Positions 52,330 to 63,074 of a DNA stretch of 64,000 nt are shown here, in pieces. The stretch comes from Rothia sp. HMSC078H08. GTDB taxonomy: Bacteria > Actinomycetota > Actinomycetes > Actinomycetales > Micrococcaceae. The notes under the pieces are model-generated. The model saw only the letters and a program-made list of their open reading frames with translations. It had not been told where the DNA came from and made no database searches. The number at the start of each line of letters is the position of its first letter. Position 1 is the first letter of the stretch. The DNA lies in contig NZ_KV795254.1 of assembly GCF_001808955.1 (NCBI RefSeq), forward strand, positions 103,503-167,502, given 5' to 3'. The translations under genes and the position numbers were made by a program.

Positions 52330-53577
52330 ATGTCACTCACTCAGCTCTTGACCTCCGCTCCGTTTACCGGGCCGAAGAACCCTGACGCGGTGCTTGCGGA
52401 TATCCCGAAGAGCCTCAAGAAGCTTGGCCGCCTGGTGCGTCGTTACGTGCCGCTGGTGAAGCCTGAGGCTACTGAAGAGATTGCAATTGCCCACGACTAC
52501 CTGACTCAGCGCGGCGGTGCGGAGCGTGTTGTGCTGGCAATGCACCGTGCGTTCCCGGATGCACCGATTTACACGACTCTGTACGACCCGGAGGGCACCT
52601 TCCCCGAGTTCAAGGACGCGAAGATTATCACGAGTCCGCTGAACAAGATTGGCTACCTGCGTCGTAACCACCGTATGGCTCTGCCGATTCTGCCGTTTGC
52701 TTCTTCTCTCTTGAAGGTGCCGGCTGAGCGTGCTGTGGTGTCGACGACCGGCTGGGCGCACGGCTTCAACTTTGCTGGTCGTAAGTTCATTTACTGCCAT
52801 TCGCCGGCGCGTTGGCTGTACCTGAGCGATCAGTACCTGGGTGAGAAGAGCACCGGTCCCGTGCCGTTGCTGCTGAAGACTCTGCGTCCTGCACTGATGC
52901 TGTGGGATCACTGGGCGGCTCACTGTTCGGCGGTGTACGTGGCGAATGCGAGCGTGATTAAGAAGCGTATTGAGAACGTCTACGGTAAGAAGGACGTTCC
53001 GATTTTCTTCCCGCCGCACTCGGTAGACGCCACCGCACCGGTTGAGCCTATTCCGGGTCTGGAAGAGTTTACCGAATCGGACGATTACTTCCTGATTGTT
53101 TCGCGTCTGCTGCCCTACAAGAATGTTGATAAGGCTGTTGAGGCGTGTAATGAGTTGGGTAAGAAGCTGCTGGTGATTGGTCGCGGCCCGGAGAAGGAAC
53201 GCCTGGAGGCCCTTGCTGGCCCGACTGTTCGTATTGCTTCGGGTGTCTCGGATGCGCAGCTTCGTTACGCGTACCGTCACTGCTTGGCGCTGCTGGCTAT
53301 CTCTTATGAGGACTTCGGTATTACCCCGCTGGAGGCGGGCGCTAGCGGCAAGGCCGTGATTGCCTACCGTGCGGGTGGCTTCCTGGATACCATTCAGGAA
53401 GGTAAGACCGGCATGTTCATCAACCAGCCGACTGTGGAACAGCTGGTGGAAGCCCTCAAGGCTTTCAATCCGGATGACTGGGATGCCGACTACATCCGTG
53501 AGCACGTTGATGGCTTCTCGGAGGCTCGTTTCATCAGCCGCCTGAAGATGTACGTGCAGGCTCTGCCTGAAGACTAA
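52330..53577 (+). CDS. GT4-family glycosyltransferase (mannosyl/rhamnosyl-type)
   Basis: A 415-residue GT-B enzyme with a 55-residue N-terminal extension before IAIAHDYLTQRGGAERVVLAM. YCHSPARWLY and FFPPHSVD are typical of WbaZ-like mannosyl or rhamnosyltransferases. DYFLIVSRLLPYKNVDKAVEA and SYEDFGITPLEAGASGKAV (E-x7-E region) form the donor site. The ATG lies 12 bp after the GT2 gene behind AGGAGG. It is the last gene of the rightward glycan operon and ends at a strong hairpin. Confidence 0.9.
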   Translation: MSLTQLLTSAPFTGPKNPDAVLADIPKSLKKLGRLVRRYVPLVKPEATEEIAIAHDYLTQRGGAERVVLAMHRAFPDAPIYTTLYDPEGTFPEFKDAKIITSPLNKIGYLRRNHRMALPILPFASSLLKVPAERAVVSTTGWAHGFNFAGRKFIYCHSPARWLYLSDQYLGEKSTGPVPLLLKTLRPALMLWDHWAAHCSAVYVANASVIKKRIENVYGKKDVPIFFPPHSVDATAPVEPIPGLEEFTESDDYFLIVSRLLPYKNVDKAVEACNELGKKLLVIGRGPEKERLEALAGPTVRIASGVSDAQLRYAYRHCLALLAISYEDFGITPLEAGASGKAVIAYRAGGFLDTIQEGKTGMFINQPTVEQLVEALKAFNPDDWDADYIREHVDGFSEARFISRLKMYVQALPED

Positions 53578-53597
53578 AAGAGCTCAACGGCTCATAG

Positions 53598-53649
53598 AAG
53601 AAGGCGGGGCGGTAGAAACTAAGGTTTTTTTCTACCGCCCCGCCTTCTT
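53598..53649. terminator. Terminator at the convergence inside the glycan island
   Basis: A 21-bp perfect stem (53598-53618 with 53629-53649) has a T-rich loop. It separates the rightward glycosyltransferase operon from the leftward rmlA-BY-kinase-nucleotidyltransferase-PqqD set. Confidence 0.88.
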
Positions 53650-53666
53650 TGCGCCTTCTGGAGGCC

Positions 53667-53975
53667 TTAGCGGGCCTCTAGGAGCCCCTTGGAGAGCAAC
53701 TCGGGAATAAAACCCTCAATCTGCGGCCCCATAGTCTCTACGGGCTGTTCATACATCTCGCAGAGCACGTCGATAGCCTCCTGCAGAGACATCGGGTCTT
53801 CAAAAATACTCCAAATAATGGAGGCTGAGTCCTGAAGGACAGACAGCTCCCCGTTGGCAAGATTCGCGAGATAAGTTGCCGTGGGGGAGTACTTAGCGAA
53901 CTCTTCAGAATGAACGTACGCGATGTTCTCGGGAATACCGTAGACGGTCTGACGGGAATCTACCGGATTGCTCAT
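53667..53975 (-). CDS. PqqD-family (RiPP recognition element-like) small protein
   Basis: A 102-residue protein with the PqqD pattern. An N-terminal beta part is followed by GELSVLQDSASIIWSIFEDP, then SLQEAIDVLCEMYEQP and a final FIPELLSKGLLEA. PqqD folds bind peptides for modifying enzymes in RiPP pathways, but no radical-SAM or precursor gene is nearby. Its ATG overlaps the nucleotidyltransferase stop by four bases, so the two are made together. PqqD-like proteins with nucleotidyltransferases are known in the HprK-related exopolysaccharide gene sets; no such kinase is found here. Confidence 0.82.
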   Translation of the reverse strand: MSNPVDSRQTVYGIPENIAYVHSEEFAKYSPTATYLANLANGELSVLQDSASIIWSIFEDPMSLQEAIDVLCEMYEQPVETMGPQIEGFIPELLSKGLLEAR

Positions 53976-54829
53976 TTTTTCACCTTGATTCCGAAACGCT
54001 CAAAGAACTTTGCACGTATCTCTGCCTTAGTGGGGGTGCGTCCCAGCTGCATCGCCAAATGGTCCTTGTTCACAAAGAAAATATTTTTGAGGGTGCGCAG
54101 CTTATCGTGCAGGGTGGATGCCGACTGCAAACGCCCAATCCACTGAATGTAGTGGGGCACATCCTGCGAGACCGACAGCCACAGCAGGTAGTCTCGGTCG
54201 TCACGGTACTGCTCCAGACCGCCCATAGCCGCGCTATATGCGAGGGAGGAGTCAAGCTCTTCCGCGCGGGCTCGCAGGCGCTGCCAATCGCTGTACGAGA
54301 GCAGGGAGACCAGGTAGTTAATATCTGCGCTGTAACGTGAGGCAGCGCGGGCGCGGTGAAGCACCACGAGAAGACGCGCGTCCAGGTCACTGGGGACAGT
54401 GCAGGGGCGGTGTGCAATCATACGGGTCTTGCGCGCTGCCCAGATGCGGTCAAACGCCTTCTCGTAGTCGCCGTGGCGTCCCAGACCGGGGAAGAAACGA
54501 TGAATATCGGTCAGGCCCCATGAAGCGTGGTAGAGCGTCATCGCGTGCTCGAACACGGAACCTGTTTCGAAGTGGGCTTGGATACGCCATCCATCTGCCA
54601 GAAGGATCTCTACAAAGCGGTCCACGTGAGAGGGACGGACGAGCAGGTCAGCGTCGGAGCTGTACCTGCCCTTGCGGTAAATTTCCTGGGAGAAAGCGTA
54701 GCCTTTGACATGCAGAATATCGATGGAGTGCATGTCGGCAATTCGCTGGAAGTAGGCGTGCGCAAGCCGAATCCGTGCCGCGAGCGGAGTAGTCTGCGGC
54801 TCCGGGGTATTGGATGAGTGAGTGGTCAC
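53972..54829 (-). CDS. NTP_transf_5-type nucleotidyltransferase family protein
   Basis: A 285-residue protein resembling the uncharacterised nucleotidyltransferase family PF14907. ILHVKGYAFSQEIY is followed by the metal-binding RYSSDADLLV (SDAD) and a helical region. HASWGLTDIHRFFPG and DARLLVVLHRARAASRYSADINYLV are further family features. The GTG at 54829 follows AAAGG with good spacing. Longer upstream starts would run into the BY-kinase gene. It overlaps the PqqD-like gene by four bases. The substrate, a protein, peptide or sugar, is unknown. Confidence 0.8.
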   Translation of the reverse strand: MTTHSSNTPEPQTTPLAARIRLAHAYFQRIADMHSIDILHVKGYAFSQEIYRKGRYSSDADLLVRPSHVDRFVEILLADGWRIQAHFETGSVFEHAMTLYHASWGLTDIHRFFPGLGRHGDYEKAFDRIWAARKTRMIAHRPCTVPSDLDARLLVVLHRARAASRYSADINYLVSLLSYSDWQRLRARAEELDSSLAYSAAMGGLEQYRDDRDYLLWLSVSQDVPHYIQWIGRLQSASTLHDKLRTLKNIFFVNKDHLAMQLGRTPTKAEIRAKFFERFGIKVKK

Positions 54830-54868
54830 AATAGCCTTTCGGTGCACATGTATACCAGATAAGTATAA

Positions 54869-54902
54869 GGCGGGACAGACAGAAAATACTGCCCATCCCG
54901 CC
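54869..54902 (-). terminator. Hairpin between the BY-kinase and nucleotidyltransferase genes
   Basis: GGCGGGA (54869-54875) pairs with TCCCGCC (54896-54902). On the minus strand TTATACTT follows the stem. It may end or attenuate BY-kinase transcription before the two-gene unit. Confidence 0.5.
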
Positions 54903-54941
54903 CTAAGTCGCTCCCTATAATTTAGGGCGCTTATTACGTTA

Positions 54942-56414
54942 TTACTTCTTAGCCGAGGACTTCTTTGACGACTTCTTGTCGCCGTCCTTGCCGTAACCGT
55001 AGTAGGTTGCATAACCAACGTAGGCGCTTGCGTAGCCGAAGCCGTAGTAGGAGTTACCCAGACCCTTACGGGGTGCACGGTTCAGAACCATACCGAGGAG
55101 GTTAGCGTTGACCTTCTTCAGGATGTTGGCAGCCTCGGTCATCTGCTCACGGTGGCTTCGGCCGATAGAACCAACGAGGATCACGCCATCCACGGAGTGG
55201 GAGAGCAGCGAAGCGTCGGTCACGGGCAACAGCGGCGGAACGTCAACGACCACGATGAACTCTTCGGAGAGCTCGTTAATCAGCTGGCGCATCTTATCCG
55301 AACCCAGAAGTTCGGAGGGGTTCGGGGGGATACGGCCTGCAGGCAGGACGAAGAGGTTCGAATCACCCAGCTGGTGCACAGCGTTAGCAATCTCAACCTG
55401 ACCAGCCAGAACCTGGGTCAGACCGACCTTAGCGTCGAGCTTCAGCTTCTTAGCCACGGTCGGGCGGCGCAGGTCGGCGTCAATGAGGATGACGGGCGAA
55501 CCCGCATCAGCCATTGCGCGAGCCAGCGACAGCGACACGGTAGACTTACCTTCACCGGGCACTGCGGAGGTGACGATGAACGAACGCGGGGGAGTGTCAA
55601 CGTTCACGAAGCGCAGGTTGGTGCGCAACTGACGAATGGATTCCTGTGCGATGTGGTCGTCGGTGTTGCCGTTAACGATGTTTTCTTCGTTCAGGTCGTC
55701 ACTGACGGGCAGAACACCCAGGATGCTCGCGCCGGTTGCCTTGGTAGCATCGTCACGAGTGCGGATGCGCTGATCCAGTGCGCGGCGCAGGAAGATTGCA
55801 GCGTAGACCAGAACCAAACCGGTGCCAGCACCGATAAGAGTGTTCTGCTGGTAATTCGGAGCTACCAGCGGCGGGTTCACGCTTGCGTTATTCAGCGGAA
55901 TCACGCGAACGGTGTTGCCGCCAGTCGGGGATGCACCGGTGTTTTCGCCGTTTACCAGAGCCTGAGCATTACCGGGGTTCTGCTCAATCTCCTTGATGTA
56001 GTCGGCGGTAGCCTGCAACGCACCGTTAGCGAGCAACTGTGCGTTCTTCGGGGAAGAAGCCTGCGCGCTCACGGTAATCAGCGCGGCGTTATCACCCGCA
56101 GTTGCAGTGAGGCTTGCACGAATCTGCCCGGTAGTCATGGAGAGTTCGGGGTTGTTCTGCTTAATCTTCTGTGCCACGGCCTCAGAGGAGACGATAGCAG
56201 CGTAGGAACGAGCGCGCTCCTTAGCGGCTGTAGAGCCGGAGAGAACATCCACCGTACCGGACTCGCCCACGGTCACGTAGCCCGAGGACGAAGCAGCGTA
56301 GACCCTCGGCTGGAGAGAGGCATAGCCGAAGCCCGCTGCGGCACCGACAACGATGCCAATAATCAGCAGCCAGAGGTTAGCCCTCGTGGTGCGGAAAAAT
56401 TCCAAAATGGTCAT
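54942..56414 (-). CDS. Wzz/BY-kinase polysaccharide co-polymerase
   Basis: A 490-residue fusion of a chain-length determinant and a bacterial tyrosine kinase. A transmembrane helix at about 14-32 and another near 192-210 flank the external Wzz domain. The cytoplasmic kinase has Walker A SAVPGEGKST (283-292), Walker A' VILIDADLRRP (308-318) and Walker B FIVVVDVPPLLP. The tail NSYYGFGYASAYVGYATYYG is the autophosphorylated tyrosine cluster, ending in a Lys/Ser-rich tip. It should control polymer length and export, with the phosphatase at 36949-38115 as counterpart. It follows rmlA on the same strand by 96 bp. Confidence 0.93.
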   Translation of the reverse strand: MTILEFFRTTRANLWLLIIGIVVGAAAGFGYASLQPRVYAASSSGYVTVGESGTVDVLSGSTAAKERARSYAAIVSSEAVAQKIKQNNPELSMTTGQIRASLTATAGDNAALITVSAQASSPKNAQLLANGALQATADYIKEIEQNPGNAQALVNGENTGASPTGGNTVRVIPLNNASVNPPLVAPNYQQNTLIGAGTGLVLVYAAIFLRRALDQRIRTRDDATKATGASILGVLPVSDDLNEENIVNGNTDDHIAQESIRQLRTNLRFVNVDTPPRSFIVTSAVPGEGKSTVSLSLARAMADAGSPVILIDADLRRPTVAKKLKLDAKVGLTQVLAGQVEIANAVHQLGDSNLFVLPAGRIPPNPSELLGSDKMRQLINELSEEFIVVVDVPPLLPVTDASLLSHSVDGVILVGSIGRSHREQMTEAANILKKVNANLLGMVLNRAPRKGLGNSYYGFGYASAYVGYATYYGYGKDGDKKSSKKSSAKK

Positions 56415-56445
56415 GGTAGTGAGAATACTCCAGAAAGTTTGAGTT

Positions 56446-56477
56446 AGTGTACCTGCAACGTGGAGTGTTGTTGCAGG
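56446..56477 (-). promoter_or_regulatory. Inverted repeat overlapping a putative BY-kinase promoter
   Basis: CCTGCAAC (56452-56459) and GTTGCAGG (56470-56477) form a perfect dyad with 10 bp between. On the minus strand TACACT (complement of 56446-56451) directly follows and could be the -10 of the kinase gene, so the dyad covers its spacer and -35 zone. It could also be the rmlA terminator. Confidence 0.4.
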
Positions 56478-56510
56478 CGGTGAAGGGATACGAAAATCCC
56501 CTGGTGTTTA

Positions 56511-57371
56511 TTAGCGGAGCAATCCGAGCAGGTAGCTACCGTAACCGCTCTTAACAAGCGGGGTAGCAATGTCGCGCAACTGCTCATCGGAGAGCCAACC
56601 GTGGCGCCACGCAATTTCCTCCGGGCAACCAACTGACAGGCCCTGACGGCTCTGAACAGTGCGGATGAAGTTAGTGGCATCAGCGAGTGAATCAAAGGTT
56701 CCGGTATCGAGCCACGCGGTACCGCGAGGCAGAACCTCAACCTTCAGTTTACCCTGTTCCAGGTAGACGCGGTTGAGGTCAGTGATTTCCAACTCACCGC
56801 GCGGAGAAGGCTTAATCTGACGTGCATACTCTACAACCTTGGAGTCGTAGAAGTACAGACCCGGAATAGCGTAGTCGCTCTTGGGGTTCTCGGGCTTCTC
56901 TTCGATGGACAGTGCGTTGAAGTTCTCGTCGAACTCCACCACGCCGTAGGCGCGAGGATCAGCAACCCGGTAAGCGAAGACGGTTGCGCCGTCCTTCTGC
57001 TCGTAGGTGGCAAGCTGAGTACCCAGACCGGGACCGTAGAAGATGTTGTCACCGAGCACGAGGGCTACGGGGTCATTACCAATAAAGTCGGCACCCAGAA
57101 TAAATGCCTGTGCAAGACCGTCCGGGGAAGGCTGCACCTTGTATTCGAGATTAATACCGAAACGGGAACCGTCACCGAGCAGTCGCTGGAACTGCTCCTG
57201 GTCGGCAGGAGTGGTAATAATCAAAATATCGCGGATACCCGCCAGCATGAGAGTGGACAGCGGGTAGTAAATCATCGGCTTGTCATAGACCGGAGTGAGC
57301 TGCTTGCTAATGCCCTGAGTGATAGGGGGCAAACGGCTTCCGGTACCGCCGGCAAGAATAATTCCCTTCAT
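56511..57371 (-). CDS. rmlA: Glucose-1-phosphate thymidylyltransferase
   Basis: A 286-residue nucleotidyltransferase making dTDP-glucose, the first step of dTDP-L-rhamnose synthesis. [16 protein letters not shown] with [17 protein letters not shown] is the signature; [11 protein letters not shown], the [22 protein letters not shown] block and [13 protein letters not shown] follow. It is divergent from rmlB over 74 bp and is the first gene of the leftward rmlA/BY-kinase set. Confidence 0.96.
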   Translation of the reverse strand: MKGIILAGGTGSRLPPITQGISKQLTPVYDKPMIYYPLSTLMLAGIRDILIITTPADQEQFQRLLGDGSRFGINLEYKVQPSPDGLAQAFILGADFIGNDPVALVLGDNIFYGPGLGTQLATYEQKDGATVFAYRVADPRAYGVVEFDENFNALSIEEKPENPKSDYAIPGLYFYDSKVVEYARQIKPSPRGELEITDLNRVYLEQGKLKVEVLPRGTAWLDTGTFDSLADATNFIRTVQSRQGLSVGCPEEIAWRHGWLSDEQLRDIATPLVKSGYGSYLLGLLR

Positions 57372-57427
57372 AACTTCTTATTGTGTCATGTTTATCTCTT
57401 TGTTGAGGCATAAAAATCGCTGTTTAG

Positions 57428-58443
<1,016 letters not shown>

Positions 58444-58444
<1 letters not shown>

Positions 58445-59868
58445 TGACTAAGGAATTGAAGGTTACTGAAACCGAGATTCCGGGTCTGCTCATTATTGAC
58501 CTGCCGGTTCACGGCGATAACCGCGGCTGGTTCAAGGAAAACTGGCAGCGCGAGAAGATGCTCGCCGCCGGTCTGCCCGACTTCAACCCCGTCCAGAACA
58601 ACATCTCGTTCAACGCTTCGGTAGGTACCACTCGCGGTATCCACGCCGAGCCGTGGGATAAGTACGTTTCTGTTGCGACCGGCCGTATCTTTGGTGCGTG
58701 GGTTGACCTGCGTGCGGGCGAGTCCTTCGGCAAGGTCGTCACCGTGGAGCTGGGCCCGGACACCGCAATCTTCGTGCCCCGCGGCGTGGGTAACTCCTTC
58801 CAGACCCTGGAAGAGAACACCGCCTACACCTACCTGGTGAACGACCACTGGTCGGCGGACGCAGTATCCGGCTACAGCTTCCTGAACCTTGCCGATGAGA
58901 CCGTCGCAATCGACTGGCCCATCGACCTGGCGAAGGCAGAGCTCTCCGAGAAGGACCGTAACCACCCGCGTCTGAACGAGATCAAGCCCCTGGAAGCCGA
59001 CCCGATCCTGATCATTGGCGCGGGCGGTCAGCTCGGCACCGAGCTGGTTCGCCAGCTCACCGAGCAGAACGTACCCTTCCTGGCTGTGGATCGCGACCGC
59101 CTCGACCTGGGCAAGCCCGAGCAGTGGCGCGACGCATTCCGTTGGCGTTCCTTCCGCGCGGTCATCAACGCTGCAGCGTACACCGCAGTGGATCAGGCTG
59201 AAACCCCCGAGGGTCGCTGCGACGCCTGGGCAGCTAATGCCCTAGGCGTGAGCGCTCTTGCCTCCATCTGTGAAGAAGCTAACCTGCCGCTGGTTCACGT
59301 ATCCACCGACTACGTCTTTGACGGCTCCTTGCCCCTGGGCGAGGAATACCCGGAGGATTACCCCCTGGCACCGCTGAGCGTCTACGGCGCGTCCAAGGCT
59401 GCCGGTGAGGTTGCCGCTGCCGCATGGCGTAAGCACTACACCCTGCGCACCAGCTGGGTTGTTGGCGCCGGCAAGAACTTCGTTGGCACCATGGCATCCC
59501 TGGCTGAGCGCGGTATCGACCCGTCCGTGGTCGCCGACCAGTGGGGCCGCCCGACCTTCACCCAGGACCTGGCAGCTGCTGCTCTGCACCTGCTCTTCTC
59601 CGGCGCTGAATACGGCACCTACAACGTGTCGAACACCGGTGAAGTCATCAACTGGGCACAGTTCGCTCGTGCGGTGTACGAGGGCACCGGCCACGACCCG
59701 GCACGAGTCAGCGACACCACCACCGAGGAATACTTCGCCAACGCTGAGCTCTTCGCTCACCGTCCGACGAACTCGGCAATGGACCTGTCCAAGCTGATTG
59801 CTGCAGGCTTCACCCCGCGCGATCACCGCGAGGCGCTTGCCGCCTACTTGGCAGAAATGGGCTCCTAA
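58444..59868 (+). CDS. Fused dTDP-4-dehydrorhamnose 3,5-epimerase / reductase
   Basis: A 474-residue fusion of RmlC and RmlD, the last two steps to dTDP-L-rhamnose. Residues 1 to about 185 are the cupin epimerase (RGWFKENWQREKM, TRGIHAEPWDKYVSV with the catalytic His, VPRGVGNSFQTLEENTAYTYLV). A short linker leads to the reductase Rossmann fold (LIIGAGGQLGTELV near residue 190), then VHVSTDYVFDG and SVYGASKAAGE with the Tyr-Lys pair. The ATG overlaps the rmlB stop. The fusion is known in some actinobacteria and couples the two reactions. Confidence 0.92.
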
Positions 59869-59932
59869 TCCTCTAAGGAATTGGCTCTATATCTGCTGAC
59901 AACAGCATAAAAGGCGTGAAAAGCGCCATATC

Positions 59933-59970
59933 ACAGGTTCCCGGCCCTTGAAGAAGAGCCGGGAACCTGT
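59933..59970 (+). terminator. Terminator after the rmlC-rmlD fusion
   Basis: ACAGGTTCCCGGC (59933-59945) pairs perfectly with GCCGGGAACCTGT (59958-59970). The loop contains TTGAAG, which looks like the -35 of the next promoter. Confidence 0.82.
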
Positions 59971-59975
59971 ACAAT
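59948..59975 (+). promoter_or_regulatory. rplY promoter embedded in the preceding terminator
   Basis: TTGAAG (59948-59953, in the terminator loop) and TACAAT (59970-59975, overlapping its last base) are 16 bp apart, a good housekeeping-type promoter. Transcription would start near 59982, at the first base of the structured leader. Confidence 0.65.
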
Positions 59976-59984
59976 ATTGTCTTG

Positions 59985-60078
59985 GCCAAGGCGGTGGAAT
60001 ACACGAAACGTGTAGGTCCGTAACTGACGGTGGCTGGTTGGAAAGAGATTTCTGGCGCCAGTCCCTATTCCACTTGGC
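59985..60078 (+). ncRNA. Structured 5' leader of rplY (candidate cis-regulatory RNA)
   Basis: The closing stem pairs GCCAAG (59985-59990) with CTTGGC (60073-60078) and, after a four-base bulge, TGGAAT (59995-60000) with ATTCCA (60067-60072). Inside are ACACG-AAA-CGTGT (60001-60013), CCGT/ACGG (60018-60021 with 60027-60030) and GGCTGG/CCAGTC (60032-60037 with 60058-60063). TGGTT (60035-60039) could instead pair with AACCA (60090-60094) near the binding site. The shape resembles a multi-branched ribosomal-protein leader, but I know no named family that it matches. Confidence 0.5.
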
Positions 60079-60112
60079 GCATAACTTCTAACCAAGAAAG
60101 GGTGGACAACTC

Positions 60113-60772
60113 ATGTCAGATACCATCAAAATTTCAGCTACCGTACGTAGCGACTTCGGCAAGGGCTACGCGCGCCGCATCCGCATGGCAGGCGACATCC
60201 CCGCCGTCATCTACGGCCACGGCGAAGAGCCCAAGCACGTAGTACTCCCCGGCCACGCAACCACCCTGGCTGCCCGCGTCCCCAACGCTATCCTCGACCT
60301 CGACATCGAAGGTGAATCACACCTCGCAATGATCAAGGACATCCAGCGTCACGCAATCCGCCCTGAACTGCAGCACATCGACCTGCTGACCGTTAAGCGC
60401 GGCGAGCGCGTTGAGATTGAGGTTCCTGTACACGTTGAAGGCGAGCCTGCTGTTGGCGCCGTTGCTAACCAGGAAGAAACCGTTCTTCTGGTTGAAGCTG
60501 ACGCACTGAAGGCACCCGAAGCTTTGACCGTGAGCATCGAAGGCCGCGAAGCTGGCGCTCACGTTCTGGCATCAGACGTTGAACTGCCCTCAGGCGTAAC
60601 CCTGGTTGCAGACGCTGAACTGCTGATCGTTAACGTTTCTGAGCCCGAGGAACTCGACGTTCCCGAGCCCGGTGAAGAAGGCGAAAACGCACCCGAGGGT
60701 GACATCGTTGAAGCTTCCGAGGAATCAGATCAGGCTGGCGAAGCTCACGACTCAGATAACTCAAAGCACTAG
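60113..60772 (+). CDS. rplY: 50S ribosomal protein L25 / general stress protein Ctc
   Basis: A 219-residue L25 of the long CTC type that binds 5S rRNA. The N-terminal L25 domain has RSDFGKGYARRIRMAGDIPAVIYG (shown only in part here: FGKGYARRIR) and AMIKDIQRHAIRPELQHIDLL. A second beta domain follows, then an acidic Glu/Asp-rich tail of about 45 residues. The ATG follows AAAGGGTGG. It forms with pth the block that in relatives lies close to glmU-prs; here the glycan island separates them. A structured leader precedes it. Confidence 0.95.
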   Translation: MSDTIKISATVRSDFGKGYARRIRMAGDIPAVIYGHGEEPKHVVLPGHATTLAARVPNAILDLDIEGESHLAMIKDIQRHAIRPELQHIDLLTVKRGERVEIEVPVHVEGEPAVGAVANQEETVLLVEADALKAPEALTVSIEGREAGAHVLASDVELPSGVTLVADAELLIVNVSEPEELDVPEPGEEGENAPEGDIVEASEESDQAGEAHDSDNSKH

Positions 60773-60808
60773 ACCGCGCCCTGCGCCTAGCGCAACAATG
60801 ATTTGTGG

Positions 60809-60850
60809 ATGGCCCGCCGCTACCTCTCTTCTGAGGTGGTAGCGGGCCAT
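60809..60850 (+). terminator. Terminator after rplY
   Basis: ATGGCCCGCCGCTACC (from 60809) pairs with GGTAGCGGGCCAT (60838-60850) through a stem with a small bulge. Confidence 0.6.
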
Positions 60851-60855
60851 ACTCA

Positions 60856-60861
60856 TAGAAT
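60856..60861 (+). promoter_or_regulatory. Possible -10 of pth
   Basis: TAGAAT follows the rplY terminator and would give a leader of about 50 nt. The -35 region is not recognisable. Confidence 0.35.
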
Positions 60862-60918
60862 GGTGTAGTCCATGAATTTTCTAAAAACCTTTTACAGCGC
60901 CGTGGAAAGGGCGAAGAT

Positions 60919-61506
60919 ATGTCTGATGCGTGGCTCATTGTTGGTCTGGGGAACCCGGGCCCGGAGTACGAGAAAACCCGCCATAACATCGGCCAGATGG
61001 TGGTTGATGAACTGGCGCGTGAAGTAGGCGGTGGCTTCAAGAAGCACGGACGCGCGCGCGCCCAGGTGCTGGAAGGACGTTTGGGTATAGGCGGACCCAA
61101 GGTAGTGCTGGCCAAGCCCCTGACCTATATGAACACCTCGGGCGGCCCGGTATCGGCTCTAGCCCAGTTCTACGATATTAACCCCGACCGTATCATCGCG
61201 GTGCACGATGAACTGGATATCCCCTTCGACACCATTAAGCTCAAGATCGGTGGGGGAGAGGGCGGCCACAACGGTCTGCGCGATATCACCAAGGCGCTGG
61301 GCACCAAGGACTACTACCGTGTTCGCACCGGCATCGGTCGTCCTCCCGGACGCATGGACACCGCAGACTTCGTGCTCAAGCCCTTCAGTAGCACCGAAGC
61401 GAAGGACCTGCCCTTCCTCATCTCAAACGCAGCGGATGCAACCATGATGCTCGTAAAGGAAGGCCTGCTGGCAACCCAGCAGCGCTACCACGGCGCAGGT
61501 TCCTAG
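60919..61506 (+). CDS. pth: Peptidyl-tRNA hydrolase
   Basis: A 195-residue Pth that releases tRNA from stalled peptidyl-tRNA. The start [20 protein letters not shown] contains catalytic His and Asn neighbours (cut here: [15 protein letters not shown]). [22 protein letters not shown] (catalytic Asp) and [13 protein letters not shown] follow. The ATG has GAAGAT upstream, and 146 bp separate it from rplY, with which it pairs throughout actinobacteria. Confidence 0.96.
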   Translation: MSDAWLIVGLGNPGPEYEKTRHNIGQMVVDELAREVGGGFKKHGRARAQVLEGRLGIGGPKVVLAKPLTYMNTSGGPVSALAQFYDINPDRIIAVHDELDIPFDTIKLKIGGGEGGHNGLRDITKALGTKDYYRVRTGIGRPPGRMDTADFVLKPFSSTEAKDLPFLISNAADATMMLVKEGLLATQQRYHGAGS

Positions 61507-61522
61507 CCGTATGACCCGTGCC

Positions 61523-61554
61523 GGGTAAACACTGAACTGGGTCAACACTGAACT
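61523..61554 (+). repeat. Tandem 16-bp repeat after pth
   Basis: GGGTAAACACTGAACT and GGGTCAACACTGAACT follow each other, then GGGGTAA begins a third partial unit. It starts 17 bp after the pth stop. Confidence 0.85.
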
Positions 61555-61643
61555 GGGGTAATGCATGATGCGGGCCGATGTGTGAACTAGGCTCTACCTA
61601 ACTATGCAAGAGCCCGGTGAGGGAATAAGCTAGAAAAGAATGA

Positions 61644-63008
<1,365 letters not shown>

Positions 63009-63074
63009 ACGTAGACGCGTTAGAAGCTAACGCCTCAATTTTTCAGACAGACCAACTGACGGAAGAAGAACACC

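Noticed and set aside
54830-55078. Longer N-terminus for the nucleotidyltransferase
   Set aside because: It would overlap the BY-kinase gene and add low-complexity sequence; GTG 54829 has a good binding site.
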